A DNA stretch of 29,324 nt. Source: Bacillota bacterium. Its GTDB lineage: Bacteria > Bacillota > Clostridia > Lachnospirales > Lachnospiraceae. Numbering within the stretch: the first letter of the stretch is position 1; each line of letters begins with the position of its first letter. Below the pieces are notes generated by a model. The model ran no database searches. It worked only from the letters and a program-made list of their open reading frames with translations, and was not told the origin of the DNA. The translations under genes and the position numbers were made by a program. Below are positions 8,981 through 16,130 of the stretch, one piece after another. Location: NCBI GenBank assembly GCA_023415475.1, contig JAEZKL010000018.1, positions 1 to 29,324 on the forward strand. The letters run 5' to 3'.

Positions 8981-11900
8981 TATGAAACCTCCCCACCGAA
9001 TGTGTACTCATTCTGAATAAAACCGTTGAATATACTTAATAGCTTCGATATTATTGATACTTTCCTCGGTCTTATTGTTACTTTTAGGTAATCCCCTTCT
9101 TCAAGTTTAAATTCACCGTGCATATATATTTCGTCCAGGATAATATTTGTGTAGGTCGTATGAAAAAGGAACAATGCCTCTGCCTTACTTTCTGTAGCAT
9201 TGCAATAAGGGCAGCCGGGATCACTACCATCCTCGTTCAAATAATAGGTGTGGCCGTTTGGACAAGTTAACTCCGGAAGGTCATCTACCACCTCAATGTT
9301 TAGCTGGTCGGTGAAGCCGTTATAATGGGCAGTGATTGTCTGGTTCCCCAGCCGGCCCGGATCATAATCACTCACTGTCCAACCGGTATATGTTAACTCT
9401 CTATGCTCGTCTTTAAATATTTTTGTGATTTGTAGGTTCAACTTGCTCTTATATGGAACCTTAATCCCTCCGCTTCTGAGCGAAGCTTCAATACTAGTTA
9501 AGGTCACATAGCAGGATGGACATCCCTTCGGACTATCATTGAAGATGTACTTCAATCCGCAGTAAGGACACTCTATCTGTCCATCCTCCAATACTGTAAC
9601 TTTAATTAAATCTATAACGTTTTTATATAAGATCATAACCTCATAGATACCGGCTGTATCCGCTAATAGATTAGAAGCCCAGTCATTAACGGCTTCGGTA
9701 TGTCCATCTTTATAGGTCGCTGTGACTGTAATCGGTAAGGACTGGTGCTTATCGATTGTTAATTCCTTCGGAGATGCAACGATACTCATTACTGTTTTAC
9801 TGCATGCCGGGCATCCTGGATCCGTTCCGTCATTATTAAGTTCGTATTCCAAAGAACATATGTTACAGGTTTTTAATGTATAACTAACATCAACGATTAT
9901 TACAGCTGTGAAAGTCTGATATTTAACTGTAACCTCCTGTATGCCGACCTGGGTTGAATCGTAATTGCTTGTCCAGCCGCTTATTACACTACGCTTTCCA
10001 TTTGCATATTCAGCCTCAACTGTAATATCAAGAGGTTCACCCTGATGCAACACAACATTATCAGGGCTTGCGGTTATGCCAATTATAGTGCTATTGCAAT
10101 TGGGACAGCCTTGGTCTGTATCATTATTATCAAGATAATAAACCGTATTACATACTGAGCAGACTGTGGTAAGGTTCTTCACGGTTACATTAACACTAGC
10201 CGTTTTTGTAACATCCGTTTCCGTATATGTAATAATAACCGTCTGTGTTCCCAGAGTGCTGCTGTTATAAGTACTGATACTATAACCGGTTACTTGTTTG
10301 GAGGTTCCATTATCATAATTAGCCGTGACACTGAAGCTGGGTGACTGATACCGGAATACTTCCTGGCTTGTAGGAGAAACCGTAAGGCTGCTGAGTTTAA
10401 ATGGATCCTTAACAGTCACATTCACCGTACAGGTCTTGGAACCGGTTGTCTTTGCATTATCAACAAGCCCGTTATAGGTCAATGTAACCGTCTGTGGGCC
10501 AAGTTGATTGGGATTAAAATTGCTTGTACAATTGACTGTTCCTGTATGTCCATCCAGATACGATGCGGTTGCTGTTGTAACTATATTTGATCCCTTATTT
10601 ACTGTCTGGTTAGGATTTGTAGATATGATTGATGTTACTACCTGGTTACATACCGGTGTCTCATCTTGCTCTTGACCACACGAAAGTACTTTATTGAAAC
10701 TCTTGGGTAACGATCCACTTGCCAAACACCATGGACAGCTATACTTCGAATCATAACCAAACCAGGCAAAATCTGCGTTAATATAACGATTATATGCCGT
10801 ATTCCACTCAGGGTTTGGCTTTCTGTATTCGTTAATAATCTCATCTCCACCACCAAAGTTGACTGTAGTATAAACCTTTGTCCACTCCGGTCCCGGATTT
10901 GGACCCGTACCAGGCATAGTCAGAAACCTATTTACAGCTTTACCTGCCTTCTGCCCGATATCACCATTCCCTTTCAAATAAAGCTGTCTGAAGTAGATAC
11001 ATTCATTACTCCAATGATTAATATTACTTCCACCAGATTCTCTGTATGTTATTGTTGCGAATGGATGAGATCCTTCATAGTGATTTAAAGATCTTTCCAC
11101 CGATCTGGTACCATACATCCAGTCACCGGAATAATAGCTAACACTACCAGAAATTGCCGGTCCAGTAAACTCCAAACAATTTGCACAACCAACATATGGC
11201 TTTGTTGTCACATTCCCATTATTATCTATTACTGGAAATATCGTTTCAGGCATATTCGTTAAATTTGTATTATTATAGGTTAAAAACTTATTTACAAATG
11301 GTTTTATCGCATTTTTAATTTGTTCGCTTATGGCCGCATCCCCATAAGGAATATTACGGGTTTGTGTGGTTGTATAGGCTGTGCCGTCAGGGTTCACTCC
11401 AGTATAGATACTGTTATATTGAAAGTTGTTATATTCTGGGTAAGCAGCGTAGTATATTTGGTATATCAATTTATTACAGCTGCTACACGTCAGATATAAT
11501 TGCACAATTTCTTTTCCATTGCCATAATCACTTGAATATGCATTAATTTCTATATTAGCACTCATATTTCCAGCAAGCGCACAATTATCGTCATGTCTAT
11601 GTCCTGCATAGCAATCCATCGTATGTACATTAGTAGAAAAAGACACTATCTCTTCCTCATGATTATTAAGTCCCTCTTCATAAATTTCATCTAAAAACGT
11701 TTCGTTCGCAATGTAAGAAGCGTTTGTGATTCCCTCATCCGGTATCTCATCCCCTAATTCAATCTCTGCTGTCTCTGTTCCTGATACCGGATGGGAGACC
11801 TCGATATCTACGTCATACAGCTCTCCGGTACGGTCCAGCTCACGAATCATATTCTCGTACATCTCTTTGGTAATCTTTCCTTGCTGCCGAGCTTCATCGG

Positions 11901-12039
11901 TAAATTCCGTCATGTTGGTATTAACCAGATCATCGATCGTCATATTCACTGCTTTTGCTATATATGGTAACGGGAATAGAAAAACGAGTACAACCACCAA
12001 CACAATTGCTATTGTCTTTCCGAACGGGCTTTGATCCAT
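8980..12039 (-). CDS. Giant single-anchor surface protein A (1019 aa) with five Ig-like repeats and four Cys-knuckles
   Basis: ATG at 12039, 9 nt after AAAGGGGG. Residues about 8-28 are a membrane helix and about 33-80 a helical stem (EFTDEARQQG, EMYENM, TGELYDVDIE). Residues 143-153 carry CYAGHRHDDNC. Residues about 160-450 are the core shared with the 915-aa protein: CSSC (185-188), CANC (285-288), RFLTMPGTGPNPGPEW, RKPNPEW, DFAWFGYDSKYSCPWCL. From about 467 to 918 there are five bacterial Ig-like repeats resembling Big_3 (for example ITVTATYKDGHTEAV). After the second repeat, each is followed by a 20-25 residue knuckle, C-x2-C, Y-x-L-N-x-D-G-T-D-P-G, C-P-x-C: C627/C630/C645/C648, C725/C728/C743/C746, C824/C827/C840/C843, and a variant C926/H930/C943/C946. 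The tail (about 955-1019) resembles that of the paralogue. Likely a major surface-exposed adhesin or filament-tip protein; role inferred. Confidence 0.87.
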   Translation of the reverse strand: MDQSPFGKTIAIVLVVVLVFLFPLPYIAKAVNMTIDDLVNTNMTEFTDEARQQGKITKEMYENMIRELDRTGELYDVDIEVSHPVSGTETAEIELGDEIPDEGITNASYIANETFLDEIYEEGLNNHEEEIVSFSTNVHTMDCYAGHRHDDNCALAGNMSANIEINAYSSDYGNGKEIVQLYLTCSSCNKLIYQIYYAAYPEYNNFQYNSIYTGVNPDGTAYTTTQTRNIPYGDAAISEQIKNAIKPFVNKFLTYNNTNLTNMPETIFPVIDNNGNVTTKPYVGCANCLEFTGPAISGSVSYYSGDWMYGTRSVERSLNHYEGSHPFATITYRESGGSNINHWSNECIYFRQLYLKGNGDIGQKAGKAVNRFLTMPGTGPNPGPEWTKVYTTVNFGGGDEIINEYRKPNPEWNTAYNRYINADFAWFGYDSKYSCPWCLASGSLPKSFNKVLSCGQEQDETPVCNQVVTSIISTNPNQTVNKGSNIVTTATASYLDGHTGTVNCTSNFNPNQLGPQTVTLTYNGLVDNAKTTGSKTCTVNVTVKDPFKLSSLTVSPTSQEVFRYQSPSFSVTANYDNGTSKQVTGYSISTYNSSTLGTQTVIITYTETDVTKTASVNVTVKNLTTVCSVCNTVYYLDNNDTDQGCPNCNSTIIGITASPDNVVLHQGEPLDITVEAEYANGKRSVISGWTSNYDSTQVGIQEVTVKYQTFTAVIIVDVSYTLKTCNICSLEYELNNDGTDPGCPACSKTVMSIVASPKELTIDKHQSLPITVTATYKDGHTEAVNDWASNLLADTAGIYEVMILYKNVIDLIKVTVLEDGQIECPYCGLKYIFNDSPKGCPSCYVTLTSIEASLRSGGIKVPYKSKLNLQITKIFKDEHRELTYTGWTVSDYDPGRLGNQTITAHYNGFTDQLNIEVVDDLPELTCPNGHTYYLNEDGSDPGCPYCNATESKAEALFLFHTTYTNIILDEIYMHGEFKLEEGDYLKVTIRPRKVSIISKLLSIFNGFIQNEYTFGGEVS

Positions 12040-12088
12040 TCATACATTCCCCCTTTTAACGATGTTCCTTTATTTATAACCATTCTTA

Positions 12089-12460
12089 TTACTTACTACT
12101 ATATGTAATCAATACGATATTTCCACTCTCATCATATTGATATTCCTTTCGATAATCACTCTCTTTAAGGCCATACCCTGCAATTTTGTCTATATCGTGT
12201 TCATTCCTTTTGATTAATTTACCATCGATAACAATGTCATATTCTAAAACACTTAGCAAGGTAGCAACAAGCTCTGCATAGGAGACTTTCTCAACGTCTT
12301 CTGCATAATATTGCTGGTATAATTCCTCGTCTTTCATTTGGTTCCGGACTACATCAAATAAATTCGATACAATTCGAGTTTCAAATAGAAATAAATATAG
12401 CCCAATGCAAAGCACCAATGCTGATGCTGCTCCTATTAACAACTTCTGACCTACTTCCAT
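12089..12460 (-). CDS. Small pilin-like membrane protein, fourth tandem paralogue
   Basis: 123 aa from the ATG at 12460, chosen because AGGAGTTAAG precedes it; a longer frame from 12541 would run through an inverted-repeat element and is not credible. Residues about 5-26 are a membrane helix (KLLIGAASALVLCIGLYLFLF). The rest is soluble: SYAELVATLLSVLEYDI sits where its neighbours have GSxLxxLI, and the end YQYDESGNIVLITYSSK matches their YKDANNNIIAIEFTQHK. It is therefore the most divergent member of a four-gene tandem family. It has no Gly-x4-Glu prepilin peptidase motif. It ends 49 bp before the 1019-aa gene. Role inferred: filament or minor subunit. Confidence 0.78.
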   Translation of the reverse strand: MEVGQKLLIGAASALVLCIGLYLFLFETRIVSNLFDVVRNQMKDEELYQQYYAEDVEKVSYAELVATLLSVLEYDIVIDGKLIKRNEHDIDKIAGYGLKESDYRKEYQYDESGNIVLITYSSK

Positions 12461-12477
12461 CTTAACTCCTCTTAAGA

Positions 12478-12583
12478 TGAGGTTGTCGCAAAATAGTGTT
12501 TGTATACTGAGTCCATAGGATTTGATGCATACGTACACCAAATCCTATCTACTATTACTTCATGCTATTTTGCAACAACCCCA
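12478..12583. mobile_element. MITE-like or long-hairpin element between two pilin-like genes
   Basis: Terminal inverted repeats of 19 bp: TGAGGTTGTCGCAAAATAG at 12478-12496 and its complement at 12565-12583 (17 of 19 match). A second nested pair, ATAGGATTTG with CAAATCCTAT, lies inside at about 12515-12550. The whole is about 106 bp with no coding capacity. I see no clear target-site duplication. The ends remind me of transposase-family termini in Firmicutes (memory, unverified). Alternatively it is an RNA hairpin affecting the two flanking genes; there is no T-tract, so a simple terminator is unlikely. Confidence 0.55.
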
Positions 12584-12593
12584 ACTAATAAAA

Positions 12594-13025
12594 TCATTGT
12601 TGGATAAAATTAATTCCTACTATTACATCATTGATATTTTTCACTATATCTCCACGAAAAACAGTTGTCGGCTTTATATATCGCAAATTAGTAAAATCTT
12701 TTACCTCATCTGTGATCGAACCGTTCGTATATGTATTAACCGAGGAGGAGGTTACCACATACACATAGATTGGAGCTGTTTCGGTTGCGGTATAATCACC
12801 TAAATTCTCCTTTATGCAGTTAACAACATCACTACCATATACGTCTAAATCGTCATACTTCAAAATTCCGCTATTCTTAATATCCTCATTTAACTCGTTT
12901 ATCTGAGAAGTAGCTGCAAAACCAACTTGTCTCCCCTCTTTTGCAGTCATGAAAAGGAGTACAGCAAACATAGCTGTGATTAATGCTCCTACCCCAAACA
13001 ATAAAATCTTTAGCCCTGTATTCAT
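12594..13025 (-). CDS. Small pilin-like membrane protein, third tandem paralogue
   Basis: 143 aa, beginning MNTGLKILLFGVGALI, which matches the start of the preceding paralogue. Residues about 6-27 are a membrane helix; the soluble part contains LDVYGSDVVNCIKEN, corresponding to the GSxLxxLI motif of the family, and ends VGINFIQQ. AAAGGAG lies 14 nt upstream of the ATG, unusually far; no better in-frame start exists. No prepilin peptidase motif (Gly/Ala then hydrophobic with Glu at +5) is visible. Only 26 bp separate it from the preceding gene, but the inverted-repeat element lies just downstream of it. Role inferred: pilin-like subunit of the Tad-like machine. Confidence 0.8.
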   Translation of the reverse strand: MNTGLKILLFGVGALITAMFAVLLFMTAKEGRQVGFAATSQINELNEDIKNSGILKYDDLDVYGSDVVNCIKENLGDYTATETAPIYVYVVTSSSVNTYTNGSITDEVKDFTNLRYIKPTTVFRGDIVKNINDVIVGINFIQQ

Positions 13026-13051
13026 ACTACCGGTCGCATCTCCTTTCTATC

Positions 13052-13510
13052 TTATTTCTCTTGCTCAAACCATAGACAGATAACATTATCATTAAGATCA
13101 GTTTCAATCTCACATGCATAGAGTGAGTTTCGATTGATATACGAATTACTCGATTTACTCACCGTTATTGTGGTGGTTGCATTTGTTTTACTGATAGCAG
13201 CTGTCGTAGCATCGTATACATAGTTATAATCCGTTCTGGAGCCATCCAAAGTACGAACTACGATAGAAAGAACATCCTTGTCTTCAATCGTTTCTTCTAT
13301 AAGTGATACCAGCTCACTCCCTATGATAGAATTACCGTCATATTTTGCCTTCAGTAAGCTAACCTTATCCCCTGCTGCCTCTTTCACTTGAGAAGTACCC
13401 ATTTCGGCTATTGCCTTCCCCGTTGACCCCGTACTAATTCCTAATGCAATAAATAGAACAATAATAACTGCTCCGACTGCAAATAGAAATATCTTCAGTC
13501 CTGTATTCAT
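13052..13510 (-). CDS. Small pilin-like membrane protein, second tandem paralogue
   Basis: 152 aa from the second ATG (13510): AAAGGGATG overlaps the earlier ATG at 13516 but is correctly spaced from this one, and MNTGLKI then matches the next paralogue. Residues about 6-27 are a membrane helix (FLFAVGAVIIVLFIALGIS). The soluble part has YDGNSIIGSELVSLIEE and ends NDNVICLWFEQEK, both family motifs. The helix is followed by a Gly/Ser/Thr-rich stretch with GTSQVKEA, like GTAQAKEV in the first paralogue. No classical prepilin cleavage site. Eighteen bases of spacer at most separate it from the preceding stop. Role inferred. Confidence 0.82.
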   Translation of the reverse strand: MNTGLKIFLFAVGAVIIVLFIALGISTGSTGKAIAEMGTSQVKEAAGDKVSLLKAKYDGNSIIGSELVSLIEETIEDKDVLSIVVRTLDGSRTDYNYVYDATTAAISKTNATTTITVSKSSNSYINRNSLYACEIETDLNDNVICLWFEQEK

Positions 13511-13534
13511 AATCATCCCTTTCGTTATAAGAGG

Positions 13535-13993
13535 TTATTTATGCTGCGTAAATTCAATCGCTATGATATTATTATTTGCATCCTTATAAACCTTGCCACG
13601 GAATTGTGCATTTGGGTTAATGTAATCAGGATCAGAAATTAATGTTGGGATTGTCTTTGTAGTCACCTCCGTTATCTTCTTATCAGTTCGGGTATAATTA
13701 TAATAAGTAAAGTCGCCTGCCGTATTTGCATTTGTGTGTACTCCAATTGCTAATTCTTCATCCTTTTCATCAACCGTATCGATGAGGTCCGCTAAAGTAC
13801 TTCCCAAAATGTCAGTATTGTCATATACCGTTCGATCAATTTCGGAATACTCATTAGATACTTCCTTCGCTTGTGCCGTTCCTGAGTTAGCAATCTTCTG
13901 TCCCTCTGTTGCTGTTGTAATCCCAATTACAACAAAAAATGCTAATACAAGTGCTCCGACTGCAAATAATAAGATTTTCTGTGCTGTAGACAT
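13535..13993 (-). CDS. Small pilin-like membrane protein, first tandem paralogue
   Basis: 152 aa, ATG at 13993 with AAAGAGGT upstream. It starts MSTAQKILLFAVGALVLAFF, giving a membrane helix at about 6-27, followed by TEGQKIANSGTAQAKEV and a soluble domain with NTDILGSTLADLIDT and the ending NNNIIAIEFTQHK. The motif GSxLxxLI resembles the GSxVxxxI segment common in small pilin-like proteins of Firmicutes (recalled, not searched). It is the first gene after the TadB/TadC-like platform protein, the place where Tad loci often keep filament subunits. It lacks a recognisable Gly-x4-Glu processing site, so either it is not processed by a prepilin peptidase or it uses another signal. Confidence 0.82.
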   Translation of the reverse strand: MSTAQKILLFAVGALVLAFFVVIGITTATEGQKIANSGTAQAKEVSNEYSEIDRTVYDNTDILGSTLADLIDTVDEKDEELAIGVHTNANTAGDFTYYNYTRTDKKITEVTTKTIPTLISDPDYINPNAQFRGKVYKDANNNIIAIEFTQHK

Positions 13994-14105
13994 AATTTTC
14001 TACCTCTTTCTTTATTTTTTGATATTTGAAATCAATTCTTCATGCTTTTACTGTCATCTTCTTAATTATTTTATGAAATACCACGCATCCTAAAAATTTA
14101 TTTAG

Positions 14106-16130
14106 TCAATACATACCGGTTTCTTTTAATAATGCTAATACATCCTGGAGTGCCTTCAGTGACATAACCACCACCGGCAATATCAAATAGATCATGACCA
14201 GTATGCCTGGCAGGAAGGCTAATGGTTTAATACCATCCGCTTTCCGTTGAATAGAGAATTCATCCTCTTGCTTACGTCTTTCAAAATAATTCTCCCGGTC
14301 AGCTGCTATTTCGCTAAAGGCTTTGCATATCGGCATATCATCACAACGAATTAAATTTGATACCAAATGCCTAAAAGAATCATTTGTCTCTCGCTCTCTC
14401 ATCCTTTCCAAAGCCTCAATATCTCCGCTATTAAACTCATTCAGGCATTCTCGTATTGTGGTTTTAAAAACCACCGCGAATATTTCCATCTGCTCCAGGA
14501 TATCCGCAACTGTAATATATTCTGAGTACATCATCATGTATATAATTGAATTAAACTGTAATACCTCATCATCCATCACTCCAAGCATCAGCTTCTTTCT
14601 ATATAATATAAGCCAGTACGGAATGAAAAAAGCGATAACTGAGATTGCTATGCATAGGAGCAGTTCGTAATACTTGAAGTATTCCTTACTGTACTTCTTG
14701 TTTCTTATCATAATTTCATCTACTATTTTTTCTTTAATAAGTTCATTGCGAAAGCTATTCTGTTCGGATATCTCAGTCTTCAGTTCTTCCTCCGAAACAA
14801 TTTCTCCTTTATACTTATCAGAATAATAAAGGATGGTCTTTTTAACCATTTGGAGCTGTTCCTCAGTAGCCGCTGTTGAAAGCGTACCAACATCATTGAC
14901 GTTTTTAAGTAAAAGGTCTTTCGTATTGCTGTGCATAGCAAGTACAAAAACGATACCGAAAAGAAAAGTGCATAGGGATATCAATAAACTTTTTATAAGA
15001 AGTTGGTCAGGAGTAATGTTTTCCCCGAGTCTTTTTAATGTATCCTTCAAGTGTATCATTCGGCTGTAATTCTTCTCATTAAAATTATTAAGAGCCATCT
15101 TCACTAATTTATTCTTTTCAATCATCTCGAGGTACCAATAATTTCTTACCGTAGGCCTCTTAACCTCTTTCGCACTATTGGTAAGCATATAAACAATAAT
15201 AGAACACAGATAGATTAAGCCAATATAGAGAATTCCAAGTAAGCCTTTATAAAAGGTAACAAGTTCCGGGGAGATATATAATCCAAATTCTTGTATTGCC
15301 GATAACGGTAAACATACGGCCACTGCTGCAAATATGCTTCCCGAGAAAACAAATTGCAGCTTCTTCATTTTCAGATAATCTAGGTTGATTTCCTTTTTTA
15401 GATTAAGCAGATTAGCTACCAACATATTGATTTCTTTCTCACTGCCATTACTTCTCTCAACTACGTTTACACAGAGTGACAGAAGCATCTTCATGAACTT
15501 ATCATGGGATGCTGTGTTATAGCGTTCCACTTCTTCCCTCAAATTGTTGGATATTGTGATATCATACAATGCCTGGGCATGGACTCTCATTTCCTTACTC
15601 ATCGGTAAATCCATGGCTCTCTGAATAGCATCGTCTATATAAAAATTATGGAAGAAGTTGCGGCCTACATTCGAAATAAATCGTTCCTGCTCCATTCTTA
15701 GTCGTATCTCTGCAGTATTCACATAATAATTAATGATTTCATTGTTTATCACAAAGGTTATGTAAGCTGCTAAAACAAAGTGTTCCGTGCTTGGCTGTAA
15801 TAGGTAAGTAAATAATAGTACGGCCAGACATGCTCCAAATGAAATTCCGGTAAGTGACATTGTTTTCTTAGCAATATCGCTGGGCTTCCCCGGGCATAGC
15901 ATTTCATATCTTCTGCTTATTTTTGCGATATAGCCCCGGGTTAACGGAAATCTCAACATATATTTATATATTATTTCCGAATAATTCGTACGCAGCCGGC
16001 TCTTATATAGCGCAACACCACTGTTTCCTTTTAATCTTTCTTTCTGATCCCTCCGAGAAATAAATAATCCAAATAATGTTACAATTGATATATAAATAAT
16101 ACCCATGATCAGATATAACTTAACCGGCAT
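14106..16130 (-). CDS. Double TadB/TadC-like (type II secretion F) membrane platform protein
   Basis: 674 aa; ATG after GGGAGAGGAAT, overlapping the end of the ATPase gene by 11 bp. Membrane helices lie at about 5-24, 92-132, 258-315, 375-398, 488-510 and 636-662. Two cytosolic helical segments of the T2SSF type are visible: one at about 140-250 (RMEQERFISNVGRNFFHNFYIDDAIQRA in part) and one at about 515-620 (DEVLQFNSIIYMMMYSEYITVADIL in part, then RCDDMPICKAFSEIA). In classical Tad systems TadB and TadC are separate proteins that together form the inner-membrane platform on which the ATPase acts; here both appear joined in one chain. The C-terminus (GIKPLAFLPGILVMIYLILP) is typical of TadC. 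Confident on family, less on exact domain limits. Confidence 0.82.
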   Translation of the reverse strand: MPVKLYLIMGIIYISIVTLFGLFISRRDQKERLKGNSGVALYKSRLRTNYSEIIYKYMLRFPLTRGYIAKISRRYEMLCPGKPSDIAKKTMSLTGISFGACLAVLLFTYLLQPSTEHFVLAAYITFVINNEIINYYVNTAEIRLRMEQERFISNVGRNFFHNFYIDDAIQRAMDLPMSKEMRVHAQALYDITISNNLREEVERYNTASHDKFMKMLLSLCVNVVERSNGSEKEINMLVANLLNLKKEINLDYLKMKKLQFVFSGSIFAAVAVCLPLSAIQEFGLYISPELVTFYKGLLGILYIGLIYLCSIIVYMLTNSAKEVKRPTVRNYWYLEMIEKNKLVKMALNNFNEKNYSRMIHLKDTLKRLGENITPDQLLIKSLLISLCTFLFGIVFVLAMHSNTKDLLLKNVNDVGTLSTAATEEQLQMVKKTILYYSDKYKGEIVSEEELKTEISEQNSFRNELIKEKIVDEIMIRNKKYSKEYFKYYELLLCIAISVIAFFIPYWLILYRKKLMLGVMDDEVLQFNSIIYMMMYSEYITVADILEQMEIFAVVFKTTIRECLNEFNSGDIEALERMRERETNDSFRHLVSNLIRCDDMPICKAFSEIAADRENYFERRKQEDEFSIQRKADGIKPLAFLPGILVMIYLILPVVVMSLKALQDVLALLKETGMY

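Noticed and set aside
12461..12541. N-terminal extension of the fourth pilin-like gene
   Set aside because: It is coded by the inverted-repeat element; the proper ribosome site lies just before the ATG at 12460.
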